Of a stretch of DNA of 64,000 nt, positions 7,911 through 20,400 are shown in pieces. A program made the position numbers and the translations under genes. The notes under the pieces are model-generated. The model ran no database searches, was not told the DNA's origin, and saw only the letters and a list, made by a program, of their open reading frames with translations. The stretch is from Pseudoxanthomonas suwonensis J47 (GTDB lineage Bacteria; Pseudomonadota; Gammaproteobacteria; Xanthomonadales; Xanthomonadaceae). Numbering within the stretch: position 1 is the stretch's first letter; each line of letters begins with the position of its first letter. The stretch is from positions 234,101 to 298,100 of the forward strand of contig NZ_AZUZ01000001.1 of NCBI RefSeq assembly GCF_000513955.1, given 5' to 3'.

Positions 7911-9213
7911 GCGGTTTCTCCCAGGGTCAGGGCCGTGGCCAGCGCCGCGTCGAGGCGGGCCAGCAGGAACTGGCGCAGGCCGTCGTCCTCCAGCGCCATC
8001 AGCGGTTCGCGGCAGAAGGCCACGGTCAGCAGGCGCCGCGCCTGCGCCTCGGGCAGGCCACGCGAGCGCAGGTAGAACAGCGCGTTGGCGTCGAGCTGGC
8101 CGACGGTGGCGCCGTGTGCGGCCTTGACCTCGTCGGCGTCGATCACCAGCACCGGCTGGGCGTCGACTTCGGCGTCGGCCGACAGCAGCAGGTTCTTGGT
8201 CGACAGCGCCGCGTCGGTGCCGTCGGCGCCGGGGCGGATGTGGATGCCGCCGTGGAACACGACGCGGCTGCGGCCTTCGCCGATGCCGCGCCAGACCAGC
8301 TCGCAGGCGGTGTCGCGGGCGATGTGCTCGATGCCCAGGCGGGTGTCGACGTGGCGGCGGCCGTCGCCCAGCAGCACGCCGTTGGCGACCAGCTGCGCGC
8401 CGTTGCCTTCCAGGCGCACGTTGAGTTCGTGGCGGCTGAGCGCGGCGCCCAGTTCCAGGTCGATGCGCTGGTAGCGCGCGTCGCGGGCCAGCACCGCGTC
8501 GGTACGGGCGAACAGGCTGGCGCGGGCGGCTTCGTCCTGGACGCGGGCGTGGCGCACCACGGAGCGCTGGCCCAGGTGCAGGTGCAGCACCGCGGTGCCG
8601 AGGTTGGCGTGGTCGCCGGCGGCCAGCTGGTGCTCGACGATGTCCAGGCGGGCGTCGTTGTGCAGTTCGACGAAGTGGCGCAGGTGCCAGGCGCGGTCGC
8701 CGGCCTGGGCGGCGCCAATGCTCACCAGGTGCAGCGGCGCGGTCGCGTGCACGCCGGTCTCCAGGCGCACCACCGCGCCGTCCTCGGCGAGGGCGGCGTT
8801 GGCGCGGGCGAAGACGTCGGCGCGCTGCTCGTAGCGGCGCAGCAGGAAGTTGGCGTCGCGCGGCTCGCCATGGACCAGCACCTGCGACAGCGCCTGCACC
8901 TCGATGCCGGCGGGCAGGCCGGACAGGTCGCTCAGCGCGGCGTCGTGGCGGCCGTTGACGAAGACCAGGCGCGGCGCGGGGATACCGGCCAGCAGCGCCG
9001 GGTCGATCGCCGCCGGCGCCGGGTCGGGCGCGGCGAAACTGCGTCGCTCGAGGGCGCGCAGCGGCGTGTACTTCCAGGCTTCCTCGCGCGGGCCGGGCAG
9101 GCCGTCGGCGAGCAGCGCCTCCAGCGCCTGGCGGCGGCCGCGGCCCAGCTGCTGGGCCTCGGCGTCGCGCAGGTCCGCGAACGCGTCGCGGAACGAATCC
9201 AGCAGTGCGGACA

Positions 9214-9214
<1 letters not shown>
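7907..9214 (-). CDS. sufD: Fe-S assembly scaffold component SufD
   Basis: A 435-residue SufD protein, partner of SufB and SufC in the SufBC2D scaffold. The beta-helical core carries HHDARL-like and ALSRHELNVRLEGNGAQ segments. The conserved C-terminal stretch is present: DEVKAAHGATVGQLDANALFYLRSRG in several blocks, including the histidine (KAAHGAT) matching the cluster-site histidine of SufD. The start codon shares one base with the sufC stop region (9214), and the stop overlaps sufS, so translation is tightly coupled. Confidence 0.95.
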
Positions 9215-9978
<764 letters not shown>

Positions 9979-10010
9979 GGGATTGGGGATTCGGGATTGG
10001 GGATAGGGAT
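9979..10010 (-). repeat. AATCCC-type heptamer repeat directly before sufC
   Basis: Read on the minus strand this is four near-exact units of AATCCC plus one base (CTATCCCCAATCCCGAATCCCC...), ending at the sufC ATG. On the plus strand it is GGGATTGGGGATTCGGGATTGG and so on. Related copies lie at 30220-30313 (thrS) and 35347-35440 (pheT). Confidence 0.8.
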
Positions 10011-10028
10011 CCGGAGAAGGCGGCGGCC

Positions 10029-11507
<1,479 letters not shown>

Positions 11508-11523
11508 GGGCTGCCTACGGGTT

Positions 11524-11988
11524 TCAGCTGTCGACGCGCACGGCGATCTCGCGCCGGCGCGTGGTCGGGGGTTGGGAAGCGGGAGGGAGGGGGCGCAGCA
11601 TCTGCGCCAGGGTGACGCCGCGCAGGGCGTCGGCGACCACGTCGTTGATCAGCCGCCAGTTGCTGCGCACGCCGCACTGGTGGGCGATGCCGCAGTTGCT
11701 CTCGTGCTGGCTGCATTCGGTCATCGCCAGCGGCCCTTCCATGGCCTCGACGATCTCGATCAGGCTGATCCGGTCGGCGTCGCGGCTCAGGCGGTAGCCG
11801 CCATGGACGCCGCGCAGGCCTTCGACCAGCCCGGCCTGGGCCAGCGGCTTCAGCAGTTTGCTGACGGTGGGCTGTTCCAGCCCGGAATACTCGGCCAGGT
11901 CGGCCGCGCTCAGCACCTGGCCCGGCCGTGCGGCGAGCACGGTCAGGACCACGGTGGCGTAGTCGGTCAGTTTGGTGACACGGAGCAT
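11524..11988 (-). CDS. Rrf2-family SUF regulator (SufR/IscR-like)
   Basis: A 154-residue winged-helix repressor of the Rrf2 family, matching the group annotated as SUF system Fe-S cluster assembly regulator. The HTH covers about residues 26-62 ([19 protein letters not shown]), and three cysteines (Cys92, Cys99, Cys105; C-x6-C-x5-C) could hold an Fe-S cluster for feedback sensing as in IscR. The ATG at 11986-11988 starts [11 protein letters not shown], the standard beginning; the longer frame would overlap its own promoter. It is the first gene of the suf transcript and probably binds the inverted repeat just upstream. Confidence 0.92.
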   Translation of the reverse strand: MLRVTKLTDYATVVLTVLAARPGQVLSAADLAEYSGLEQPTVSKLLKPLAQAGLVEGLRGVHGGYRLSRDADRISLIEIVEAMEGPLAMTECSQHESNCGIAHQCGVRSNWRLINDVVADALRGVTLAQMLRPLPPASQPPTTRRREIAVRVDS

Positions 11989-12002
11989 GGCGGGGCGGGT
12001 TT

Positions 12003-12045
12003 GAAAGCGTACCGAAATTGTACGCTTTCGCCGCCGCCCGGCCAA
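12003..12045 (-). promoter_or_regulatory. suf operon promoter with perfect inverted-repeat operator
   Basis: GAAAGCGTAC-N7-GTACGCTTTC (12003-12029) is a perfect 10-base inverted repeat. On the minus strand a -35 TTGGCC (12045-12040) and a -10 TACAAT (12022-12017) are separated by 17 bases, so the repeat covers the -10 box and the start point. This position is typical of autorepression by the regulator whose gene begins 15 bases downstream. The leader would be only about 22 bases with no visible Shine-Dalgarno. Confidence 0.72.
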
Positions 12046-12065
12046 CTCCGGGGGTCAGGCGGGCT

Positions 12066-12641
12066 TCAGTCGGCCTCGGCGCCGGCCGCCGCGGTGGCCC
12101 CCGCGGGCGCTTCCGGCATCACCAGGGCCAGCACCGGCGGCGGCGCGGTCTGGCCCGGCGGCAGCGCCGGCGGCGCCTTCTCGCCGGCCGGACCCAGGTC
12201 GCGGATGAAGCGGTACAGGGCGCGGCGGTCCTCTTCGGTCATCGCGCGCAGGTTGAAGTCCGGCATCAGCGGCCGCGCGCGCAGGTGGGCGCTGTACTCC
12301 AACCACTGCGCCTCGGTCAGCTCCTGCATGCGCAGGCGCAGGTTGGTCGCATAGGTGGTGCCCCAAGGGCCGGTGTAGCCGAGGGGGGCGGAGCCGACCA
12401 GCCACTGCTCCTTAGGCACCTCGCCCTGGGCTTCGCCATAGCCGGGCGTGTGGCAGTCGTTGCAGCCGGCGATCCGGACCAGGTACTCGCCGCGCGCGAC
12501 GAGGTCGACATCGGTGGCGGCCTGCGGCACGGCGGCGGCCGTGGCCTCCGCGGTGGCGCCGCCGCAGGCGGCGAGCAGGGGCAGGACGGGCAGGAGCAGC
12601 AGGAGCACGCGCAGCGCGTGCCGGGACAGGGCGAACGGCAT
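12066..12641 (-). CDS. Lipoprotein c-type cytochrome
   Basis: A 191-residue exported protein with a lipobox (LLAAC, lipid-bearing Cys26) and one haem c site, CNDCH (Cys60, Cys63, His64). The sequence between about residues 90 and 160 (WGTTYATNLRLRMQELTEAQW, read in parts) is that of mono-haem cytochromes that accompany dehydrogenases; an axial Met is likely at MPDFN. The C-terminus is Pro/Ala-rich. It is not coupled to a dehydrogenase here. It ends 20 bases upstream of the suf promoter and is transcribed in the same direction, but is a separate unit. Confidence 0.88.
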   Translation of the reverse strand: MPFALSRHALRVLLLLLPVLPLLAACGGATAEATAAAVPQAATDVDLVARGEYLVRIAGCNDCHTPGYGEAQGEVPKEQWLVGSAPLGYTGPWGTTYATNLRLRMQELTEAQWLEYSAHLRARPLMPDFNLRAMTEEDRRALYRFIRDLGPAGEKAPPALPPGQTAPPPVLALVMPEAPAGATAAAGAEAD

Positions 12642-12839
12642 GGTGGAACCTTGCGGGTGGTGGACGTTGGGCGATTTGAACGCCGGCCGCGGCGGCACCC
12701 GGACAGCCGGAAGCCATGCCGTGGCGAGGGTCACCCTGACTTCCGGCACGACCGTCACGCCCCTCCGGGGGCCGGGCTTGGGTTGTGGAGGTGCATGGGC
12801 GAGAATCGGCCTTTCCCCCCGCCAGCCACTGGAACCCCG

Positions 12840-13307
12840 ATGCCCCGCAAGATCGTCGCCCGCAAGTCGCCCATCCACGGCAACGGCGTGTTCGCCGCGA
12901 TGCCGATCCGCAAGGGCGAGCGCATCATCGAGTACAAGGGGCGCCGCCGCACCCACGAGGAGGTCGACCAGGACAGCGGCGGGGACGTGGAAAGCGGCCA
13001 CACCTTCCTGTTCACCCTCAACGACGACTGGGTGATCGACGCCAGCTACGAGGGCAACGACGCGCGCTGGATCAACCACAGCTGCGACCCGAACTGCGAA
13101 GCGCTGATCGACGAGAACGAGGACGGCGACACCCGCAAGGACCGGGTGTTCATCGAGGCGATCCGCGACATCGCCCCGGGCGAGGAGCTGACCTACAACT
13201 ACGGCATCACCCTGGCCGAGCGGCACACGCCGCGGCTGAAGAAGATCTGGGCCTGCCGCTGCGGCTCGCCCAGGTGCACCGGCACGATGCTGCAGCCCAA
13301 GCGCTGA
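12840..13307 (+). CDS. SET-domain protein-lysine methyltransferase
   Basis: A compact 155-residue SET protein. Hallmark motifs are complete: GNGVFA (residues 14-19), NHSCDPNC (79-86), GEELTYNY (114-121) and a post-SET zinc-type cysteine set, CRCGSPRCTG (Cys139, Cys141, Cys146). SET enzymes use S-adenosylmethionine to methylate lysines; they are common in eukaryotes and scattered in bacteria including this family and Chlamydia. The ATG at 12840 is the only sensible start. A lysine-rich HU protein with an H1-like tail is encoded about 2 kb away, a plausible but unproven substrate. Confidence 0.93.
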   Translation: MPRKIVARKSPIHGNGVFAAMPIRKGERIIEYKGRRRTHEEVDQDSGGDVESGHTFLFTLNDDWVIDASYEGNDARWINHSCDPNCEALIDENEDGDTRKDRVFIEAIRDIAPGEELTYNYGITLAERHTPRLKKIWACRCGSPRCTGTMLQPKR

Positions 13308-13311
13308 GCGC

Positions 13312-13896
13312 TCAGGGCGCCGGCGCGGCCATCCCGACCTCGCGGTCGAAGGTGACCACCAGGCGCCCGTCCTCGATGCCGGCCGATTCCACCTGCATCC
13401 CGCCCAGCAGCGCGGCGATGGCCGGGTCGATCCGGTACACCGGCTCGGACGCCGCGTAGTCGGCCAGCTACGCGTTGAGCAGCGCCTGGGTCTTCGCGTC
13501 CAGGCCTTCGCCGCCCGTGGCGGGATGGAAAGCCTCGACCCGCGGCTGGTCGAGGAAGAACGCCTGCCGCGCGGCGTCGTAGCGCAGCGCGCTGCTGAGG
13601 TCGGCACGCCCCATCGGTACTGGTGCGCCGCCCATCGTCGCCAGGGCCAGGTCCAGCGAAAGCCGCATCCGCGAGCCGGGCGGGATCTCCAGCTGCGGCC
13701 GGCTGGCGGTGACTTCGACCAGCCCGCCCAGCGCGTCCCGCGTCACCGGGAAGCGCCCCTCCAGGAACAGCCGCGCATCCTCGGCGCCGACGCTGACCCG
13801 GCGGCCGTCCACCTGCGGCGCGGCCGCGGTGGGCAGGGCACCGGCCAGGGCGAGGCAGGCGCAGAGCAACCAGGGCAGGGAAGGACGCGATCGCAT
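13312..13896 (-). pseudogene. DUF1439 protein interrupted by an in-frame TAG
   Basis: Translation from 13896 gives a signal peptide (LLCACLALAGALPTAAA) and a DUF1439-like body (ARLFLEGRFPVTRDALGGLVEV, in parts), then a TAG at 13468-13470 after codon 142. The same frame continues without interruption for 52 more codons (LADYAASEPVYRIDPAI...) to TGA at 13312-13314, and the continuation is clearly family sequence. A single C-to-T change (CAG to TAG) would explain it: a recent nonsense mutation or a sequencing error. The shortened product lacks the C-terminal quarter. Family members are periplasmic or lipoproteins of unknown role. Confidence 0.75.
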
Positions 13897-14037
13897 GGGC
13901 AGGCTCCGTCGGGGGACGGGCCATGATGGCCGCGGCGCGGCTGGACGCAGGGTGAAGCGCGGCCAGCCGGGAGCGCCAGGGAGGCCGAGGACATCCGCGC
14001 GAGGCGCGGCGAGCCGAGGCGCGGCAGGGCCCCGGGA

Positions 14038-14340
14038 TCAGGCGGTGCGCGGGCTGATCCGGGCCAGCAGCTTTTCCAGCGGCGCGCGCAGTTCGGCGAG
14101 CGGGTCGTCCGGGATGTCGCGGCGGGTGCGGGCCAGCGCGTCGAGCAGGCGCGCGCCGACGACCAGGGCGATGCGTTCGTCGCCGCTGTAGCCGGGCAGG
14201 CGCTGGGTGTTTTCGATCATGCGCATCCAGTCTTCGCCGCAGGCCTGCTCGAACTCGATGCTGCAGCGGCCGCTGCAGGGCAGGCCGTCGCGTTCGACCG
14301 GGGTGACGGTGACCCGGTAGCGTTTGGGAGTGGAAGCCAT
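14038..14340 (-). CDS. DUF3861 family protein
   Basis: A 100-residue cytoplasmic protein with the whole-length DUF3861 pattern: KRYRVTVTPVE at the N-terminus, SIEFEQACGEDWMRMIE in the middle and ERIALVVGARLLDAL towards the end. Two cysteines in PCSGRCS are close together. No function is known for the family. It has no evident partner nearby; the 140-base gap to the DUF1439 pseudogene shows nothing distinct. Confidence 0.82.
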   Translation of the reverse strand: MASTPKRYRVTVTPVERDGLPCSGRCSIEFEQACGEDWMRMIENTQRLPGYSGDERIALVVGARLLDALARTRRDIPDDPLAELRAPLEKLLARISPRTA

Positions 14341-14445
14341 GGTGGAACGGTCTTGCGGAGGGGATGACCACACCATAGGCCCGGCCCCCCCGCCAGGACG
14401 AGGGCCATGGCCACGATGGACCGTTCCACGCCGGCGGAATGCCGT

Positions 14446-15030
14446 TCAGTGGCTGGCACGCAACCGTGGCAGCGGGTCGATGGCGCCCTCACTGCCGTAG
14501 ATGCCGTAGTGCAGGTGTGGCGGGGTGGTACGGGCGTTGCCGGTATTGCCCACCGTGCCCAGCGGCGTGCCGGGCTGGACGATGTCGCCTTCGGCCAGGC
14601 CCGGGGCCCAGTCCTCCAGGTGCGCGTAGTAGTGGCGCTCGCCGCCTGGACCGAGGACCCAGACCTGGCGGCCGCCGAGTCCGCGGTCGGCGATCGTGCG
14701 GACCACGCCGCGGGTGGTGCTGGTCACCGGCGTGCCGCGCGCGGCGAAGATGTCCACGCCGGCATGGCTGCGCCCGCCGTCGCGCGGCGCACCGAAGGTG
14801 GCGGCGATGCGCCGGGCCTGTACGCCCTGCACCGGCACCGGGAGCGTCTCCGGCGGCGGCATCCGCGACAGCTCCCACAGCGTGCGTGGGGTGTCGAACA
14901 GCGGCTGCTTCCACGCCCACAGCGCGGCCAGCGCGAGCAGGCAAAGCAGGGCGACGGCGAGCAGCAGGCGGCCGAGCGATCGAAGCAGGCGGATGGCCGG
15001 GCGCCTACGCCGGGGAGTCGGAGTGGCCAT
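14446..15030 (-). CDS. M23 family metallopeptidase, membrane-anchored
   Basis: A 194-residue LytM-type peptidase with an Arg-rich N-terminus and a single membrane anchor (residues 21-39). Zinc motifs are intact: HAGVD (His89, Asp93) and HLH (172-174), with the supporting HYYAHL. Such enzymes cut peptidoglycan cross-links in the periplasm, or act as degenerate activators; here the residues look catalytic. It precedes the HU terminator and is read in the same direction as HU but separated from it by that terminator. Confidence 0.92.
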   Translation of the reverse strand: MATPTPRRRRPAIRLLRSLGRLLLAVALLCLLALAALWAWKQPLFDTPRTLWELSRMPPPETLPVPVQGVQARRIAATFGAPRDGGRSHAGVDIFAARGTPVTSTTRGVVRTIADRGLGGRQVWVLGPGGERHYYAHLEDWAPGLAEGDIVQPGTPLGTVGNTGNARTTPPHLHYGIYGSEGAIDPLPRLRASH

Positions 15031-15095
15031 GCCACCAGTGTGGCGGCTGCCCCGCGCCGCCCGCGTGATCGGGCGCTGGCACACGGGACGCGGGC

Positions 15096-15125
15096 AAAAA
15101 AACGGGGCGGCATCGCTGCCGCCCC
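15096..15125 (-). terminator. Rho-independent terminator of the HU gene
   Basis: On the minus strand GGGGCGGCA-GCGA-TGCCGCCCC forms a perfect 9-base stem followed by GTTTTTTT. It lies 26 bases after the HU stop codon. Confidence 0.92.
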
Positions 15126-15150
15126 GCGGGAAAGCTGGGTGTCGCGCGAC

Positions 15151-15555
15151 TTATGCCGCGGCGTCCTTGAGCTTCTTCAGCGGACGCACCTTGACCTTCA
15201 CCGAAGCCGGCTTGGCGGCGAACCACTGCTCTTCCTTGGTGAACGGGTTGACGCCCTTGCGCTTCGGCTTGGCCGGAACCTTGACCGCGGTGACCTTGAA
15301 CAGGCCTGGCAGGGTGAAGGCGCCAGCGCCCTTCTTGCTGATCGCGCCGGAGATGGCGCCCTCGAGCGAAGCCAGCACGGACTTGACGTCCTTGGCGGCG
15401 ACGCCGCTGGCCTCGGCCAGGTGCTTGACCAGGGCGGACTTGCCCAGGACTTCCTTCAGCGGCTTGGCGGCAGCCGGAGCCGCCTTCTTCGGGGCGGCCT
15501 TCGCCGCTTTCGGCGCGGCCTTCTTGGCGGCCGGCTTCTTGGTGGTCTTCGCCAT
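15151..15555 (-). CDS. HU-family DNA-binding protein with histone H1-like N-terminal tail
   Basis: A 134-residue nucleoid protein. Residues 1-32 are a Lys/Ala/Pro tail (AKTTKKPAAKKAAPK type) like the histone H1 C-terminus; residues 33-134 are an HU/IHF-like body with GAGAFTLPGLFKVTAVKVPAK and KGVNPFTKEE, in place of the usual RNPxTG arm sequence. It binds and bends DNA in the nucleoid. An AGGA Shine-Dalgarno precedes the ATG. It is a monocistronic unit with its own promoter and terminator. Tailed HU proteins are known in this family; the tail is a likely site of modification. Confidence 0.93.
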   Translation of the reverse strand: MAKTTKKPAAKKAAPKAAKAAPKKAAPAAAKPLKEVLGKSALVKHLAEASGVAAKDVKSVLASLEGAISGAISKKGAGAFTLPGLFKVTAVKVPAKPKRKGVNPFTKEEQWFAAKPASVKVKVRPLKKLKDAAA

Positions 15556-15612
15556 AACTTTCCTGTTCCGTTGGATTGGATGGTTTTGTTGACCGACGGC
15601 GTCGGCAACGCG

Positions 15613-15641
15613 AATGTAGGCCATGCGCGGCCGTCCGCCAA
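15613..15641 (-). promoter_or_regulatory. Promoter of the HU gene
   Basis: On the minus strand TTGGCG (15641-15636), a 17-base spacer and TACATT (15618-15613). Transcription would start near 15606, giving a 50-base leader. Confidence 0.55.
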
Positions 15642-15707
15642 GGGGAAAATGCGGAAAAAACCCGGCAAACGCGCTCCGGGACGCCGACCGTCGCACCGGC
15701 TGGCCGG

Positions 15708-16517
15708 CTACCCCCTGCCGCCGGACTCGCCGGACTGGCGCATCCGCTTGCGTTCGGCGACCCGTTCGCTGGCCTCCCGCTCGCGCGCGCCAGTGACCAT
15801 TTCCCGCAGCCAGCCGACCAGGACGTCGGTGTATTCCTTCTGCTGCGGCTTGCCGGAAAATGCGTGGTCGGCGCCGGCGATGCGGCGACGGGTGAGCGAG
15901 GACGCGGTGGAAAAGGCGTTGGCGTAGTTCTCGATCACCGCATGCGGCACGATCGGGTCGTGCTCGGCTTCCACCAGCAGCACGTCGCCCTGGAAGGCGC
16001 GCGCGGCGCGCAATGCCCGGTTCTCCTCCCATGCCACCTTGCGGCGGCGGAACGCGGCCAGGTCCGGGTCGTCGTGCAGGCGCCGCTTCGGCAGCTCCCA
16101 GCCTTCGTCCTTGTAGAGCGCCGGCGATCGCAGGGCCAGCCAGCGCACCGGGCGCAGCTCGGTCAGCAGGGCGGCCAGGTAGCCGCCGTAGCTGATCCCG
16201 ACCACCGCCATCGAGCCGGCATCGACGCCGGGCCGCGCGGCGAACCAGTCGTAGGCCGACAGCAGGTCCTGCAGGTTCTGCGGGCGGCTCACCGTTTCCC
16301 ACTGCGAGGCGGTGCTCTCGTGGCCGCGCAGGTCGAAGGTCAGGCAGACCGCGCCGATGCCGGCGACCTGGCGGGCGCGGCCCAGGTCGTGTTCCTGGCT
16401 GCCGCCCCAGCCGTGCACGAACAGCACGCCGGGGAAGGCCAGCGCCGGGTACATCACAGTGCCGCCGACGCGGTCGCCGTTGGTGCCGATCTCTACCGGA
16501 TCAAGCCGGATCTGCAT
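15708..16517 (-). CDS. Alpha/beta hydrolase
   Basis: A 269-residue cytoplasmic alpha/beta hydrolase of the dienelactone-hydrolase/acetyl-xylan-esterase-like type. The oxyanion region is FVHGWGGS, the nucleophile elbow GISYGG (Ser109), the acid Asp187 (EAEHDPIVP) and the base His218 (GADHAFS), so it should be active. The C-terminus is a charged Arg/Glu tail. It overlaps the DUF3182 gene by 17 bases and follows it in the same operon. The substrate is unknown. Confidence 0.9.
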   Translation of the reverse strand: MQIRLDPVEIGTNGDRVGGTVMYPALAFPGVLFVHGWGGSQEHDLGRARQVAGIGAVCLTFDLRGHESTASQWETVSRPQNLQDLLSAYDWFAARPGVDAGSMAVVGISYGGYLAALLTELRPVRWLALRSPALYKDEGWELPKRRLHDDPDLAAFRRRKVAWEENRALRAARAFQGDVLLVEAEHDPIVPHAVIENYANAFSTASSLTRRRIAGADHAFSGKPQQKEYTDVLVGWLREMVTGAREREASERVAERKRMRQSGESGGRG

Positions 16518-17616
16518 GCAACCTCCTCGCGGCCAGGGCGTATTTCAGCACCGGCCCGCTCGCCGCGGCAGGGTCGCTGAAGTGCACCTCGGCGCCGGCG
16601 GGCAGGTGCTCGGCCGGATCGTGGGATTCGTGGCAGGACACCTCCACCGCCAGCGGCGGATCGGCGCCGAGGAAGGCCGCCAGCGCCACCATCTCCGCCG
16701 GCGAGGCGCCGCCGACGCGCCAGGACTGTTCCAGCACGCCGCAGCGCCAGCGCCCGTCGCCGTCGTGGCCGCAGACCACGTCGTAGTTGCGGCGCGAGGC
16801 GAAGAAGCCGGGCCAGGTCGCCGCCACCGCGGCGTCGTAGCGGCGCGCCTGCCGCAGCGCGGCGCGCGCCGCGGGTGCCAGCGGCAGTTTCTCCAGCGCG
16901 TCCAGTCCGCCTTCGACGACGCTGAGCGCGGAGCCGCCGTACACCTCGTCGCCTTCGCGGTCGCGCACCTGGTGCTGGGTGCCCAGGTAGGCCAGGCGCA
17001 GGCCGCCGATGCGGACCTCGCCAACGCTGCAGGTGGTGGCGTCGGCGAGGTCCAGTTCCAGCACCACGCCGTCGTGGCGCACCCGTTCCGGGTCCAGCTC
17101 GGCCACGGTCATGCGCAGGGCCATCGCGTCGGCGACCCGGTACTGGCCGTGCCCACCGCGTGCTGCCGCCTCCTTGAGGCGGATCCCGCCACCGCCGAGC
17201 AGGCGCAGTCCGGCCGGGCCGATGTCGGCCGGTTCGAACACGCTGAAGCCGGGCAGCACCGCGTCGCCGAGCCGCGTGGCCAGGCCGTGGTCCCAGCCAT
17301 GCGGGGCCAGCGCGCCGGCGCTGGGCAGGGGATGGGTGATGACCTTGCTGGCGACGAAGCCGTGCGGTACCACGCCGCCGAACAGGTCGCCCTCGCCGGC
17401 GATGCCCAGCGCCGCGGCCTGCGCCGAGGTCAGGGTGTCGTCGGGCACGAAGAACGCATCGGGCGGGGCCTCGCCGGGCCGGTATTCGCCGCCGTATTCC
17501 CACTCGAAGAGCGTGGCCAGCTGGCGTGCGATCCAGGCGTGCGTGGTCGCTTCGTGCGCGCAGCGCCCGCTGCGGGTGCTCAGGGTGAATACGGTGCGTC
17601 GCGTGCGGCTGGGCAT
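16501..17616 (-). CDS. DUF3182 family protein
   Basis: A 371-residue soluble protein matching DUF3182 over its length ([21 protein letters not shown] near the N-terminus, then [12 protein letters not shown] and the C-terminal [16 protein letters not shown], in parts). No catalytic role is established; parts resemble an ATP-grasp-like arrangement, but I cannot confirm this by eye. The start at 17614-17616 ([13 protein letters not shown]) is preferred to an ATG 30 bases upstream. It overlaps the hydrolase gene by 17 bases, so the two are translationally coupled. Confidence 0.82.
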   Translation of the reverse strand: MPSRTRRTVFTLSTRSGRCAHEATTHAWIARQLATLFEWEYGGEYRPGEAPPDAFFVPDDTLTSAQAAALGIAGEGDLFGGVVPHGFVASKVITHPLPSAGALAPHGWDHGLATRLGDAVLPGFSVFEPADIGPAGLRLLGGGGIRLKEAAARGGHGQYRVADAMALRMTVAELDPERVRHDGVVLELDLADATTCSVGEVRIGGLRLAYLGTQHQVRDREGDEVYGGSALSVVEGGLDALEKLPLAPAARAALRQARRYDAAVAATWPGFFASRRNYDVVCGHDGDGRWRCGVLEQSWRVGGASPAEMVALAAFLGADPPLAVEVSCHESHDPAEHLPAGAEVHFSDPAAASGPVLKYALAARRLHADPA

Positions 17617-17756
17617 GGCGGCGGCTTCCGCGTGGTGAACGCGCACGCTGCCGCGCCGGCGGTGAAACCACCGCGAAGGTCGCGGCCGCCGCGCACACGG
17701 TACGCCGACGCCGCCGCTCCTAGGCTTGGGGAGTTCCCGATGCGAAGGAGGCCGCC

Positions 17757-18623
17757 ATGCCCGGCAAGAAGAAGATCAACCCGCCGCAGCGCCAGAAGCG
17801 CCAGCCGGGCGTGCAGTCGAAGATGAACCCGGAACCGCTCGTGATCCGCGACAGCTACCTGGGCAGCGGCAAGCTGCAGGGACGCGTCGCCCTGGTCACC
17901 GGCGGCGACAGCGGCATCGGCCAGGCGGTGGCCGTGCACTTCGCACGGGAGGGCGCGCGGGTGGCCATCGCCTACCTGTCGCCGCGCGAAGCCGGGGATG
18001 CCGAACGCACCGTGCGCATGATCGAGGAAGCCGGCGGTGAATGCCTGGCCGTGCGCGTGGACCTGCGCACGCCGGCGCGCTGCCGTGCGCTGGTGGAGCG
18101 GGTGGTGAAGCACTTCGGCCGGCTCGACGTGCTGGTCAACAACCACGCCCGCCAGTACCCGGTGGAAGAAGCCACAGAACTCACCCCGGAACGGGTGCGC
18201 GACACCTTCGCCAACAACCTGTTCTCGTTCTTCTACCTGGTCGACGCGGCGCTGCCGCACCTGCGTCGCGGCGCCAGCATCATCAACACCGGCTCGATCA
18301 CCGGCGTGCGCGGCCACGCCACGCTGCTGGACTACGCCTCGACCAAGGGCGCGATCCACGCCATGACCTTCTCGCTGGCGCAGTCGCTGGCCGATCGCGG
18401 GATCCGGGTCAACGCGGTGGCGCCGGGCCCGATCTGGACGCCGCTGATCCCGGCCTCGTTCAAGCCGAAGGAGGTGGCCGAGTTCGGCTCGGACACGCTG
18501 ATGCAGCGGCCGGGCCAGCCGGCGGAAGTGGCGCCGGCCTACGTCTACCTGGCCAGCGACGACGGCAGCTTCGTCACCGGCCAGGTGATGCACGTCAACG
18601 GTGGCAGCCGCACCGGGATGTGA
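17757..18623 (+). CDS. SDR family oxidoreductase (YghA-like)
   Basis: A 288-residue short-chain dehydrogenase with the long N-terminal extension typical of the YghA/general-stress-protein-39 group. The nucleotide site is TGGDSGIG (48-55); the catalytic set is Ser180, Tyr193 and Lys197 (DYASTKG). The C-terminus closes with VMHVNGGSRTGM. NADP(H) or NAD(H) use and substrate are not evident. An AGGAGG-type sequence (gaaggaggccgcc) sits just before the ATG. It stands alone, divergent from the DUF3182 operon; the 140-base divergent gap shows no clear operator. Confidence 0.93.
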   Translation: MPGKKKINPPQRQKRQPGVQSKMNPEPLVIRDSYLGSGKLQGRVALVTGGDSGIGQAVAVHFAREGARVAIAYLSPREAGDAERTVRMIEEAGGECLAVRVDLRTPARCRALVERVVKHFGRLDVLVNNHARQYPVEEATELTPERVRDTFANNLFSFFYLVDAALPHLRRGASIINTGSITGVRGHATLLDYASTKGAIHAMTFSLAQSLADRGIRVNAVAPGPIWTPLIPASFKPKEVAEFGSDTLMQRPGQPAEVAPAYVYLASDDGSFVTGQVMHVNGGSRTGM

Positions 18624-18653
18624 CCGGCGCGGCGGCGGGAAGCGTGGCGGGCC

Positions 18654-20267
<1,614 letters not shown>

Positions 20268-20286
20268 CGGGTTCCGTTCCGGTCGG

Positions 20287-20313
20287 GGGGAACCGCCGTC
20301 CCGGCGGTTCCCC
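20287..20313 (-). other. Strong hairpin between TonB receptor and alpha-glucosidase genes
   Basis: GGGGAACCGCCG-N3-CGGCGGTTCCCC is a perfect 12-base stem with a 3-base loop. It has no following T-run, so it is more likely an mRNA processing or stability element, or a partial terminator, than a full stop. It begins 19 bases before the alpha-glucosidase start codon. Confidence 0.7.
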
Positions 20314-20400
20314 TTGGCGGTCGTGGAGAAAGGCCGCCGCGCCGCAGGGGGTGCAGCGCGACGGAACCCGCCGCGCACGGCGCGGCGGGGGGAGGGCAGG

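Noticed and set aside
12003..12029. Inverted repeat as a terminator of the cytochrome gene
   Set aside because: It lies upstream of a promoter-like -35 and over the -10 of suf, has no T-run, and the cytochrome gene ends on the other side, reading towards... the minus direction away from it.
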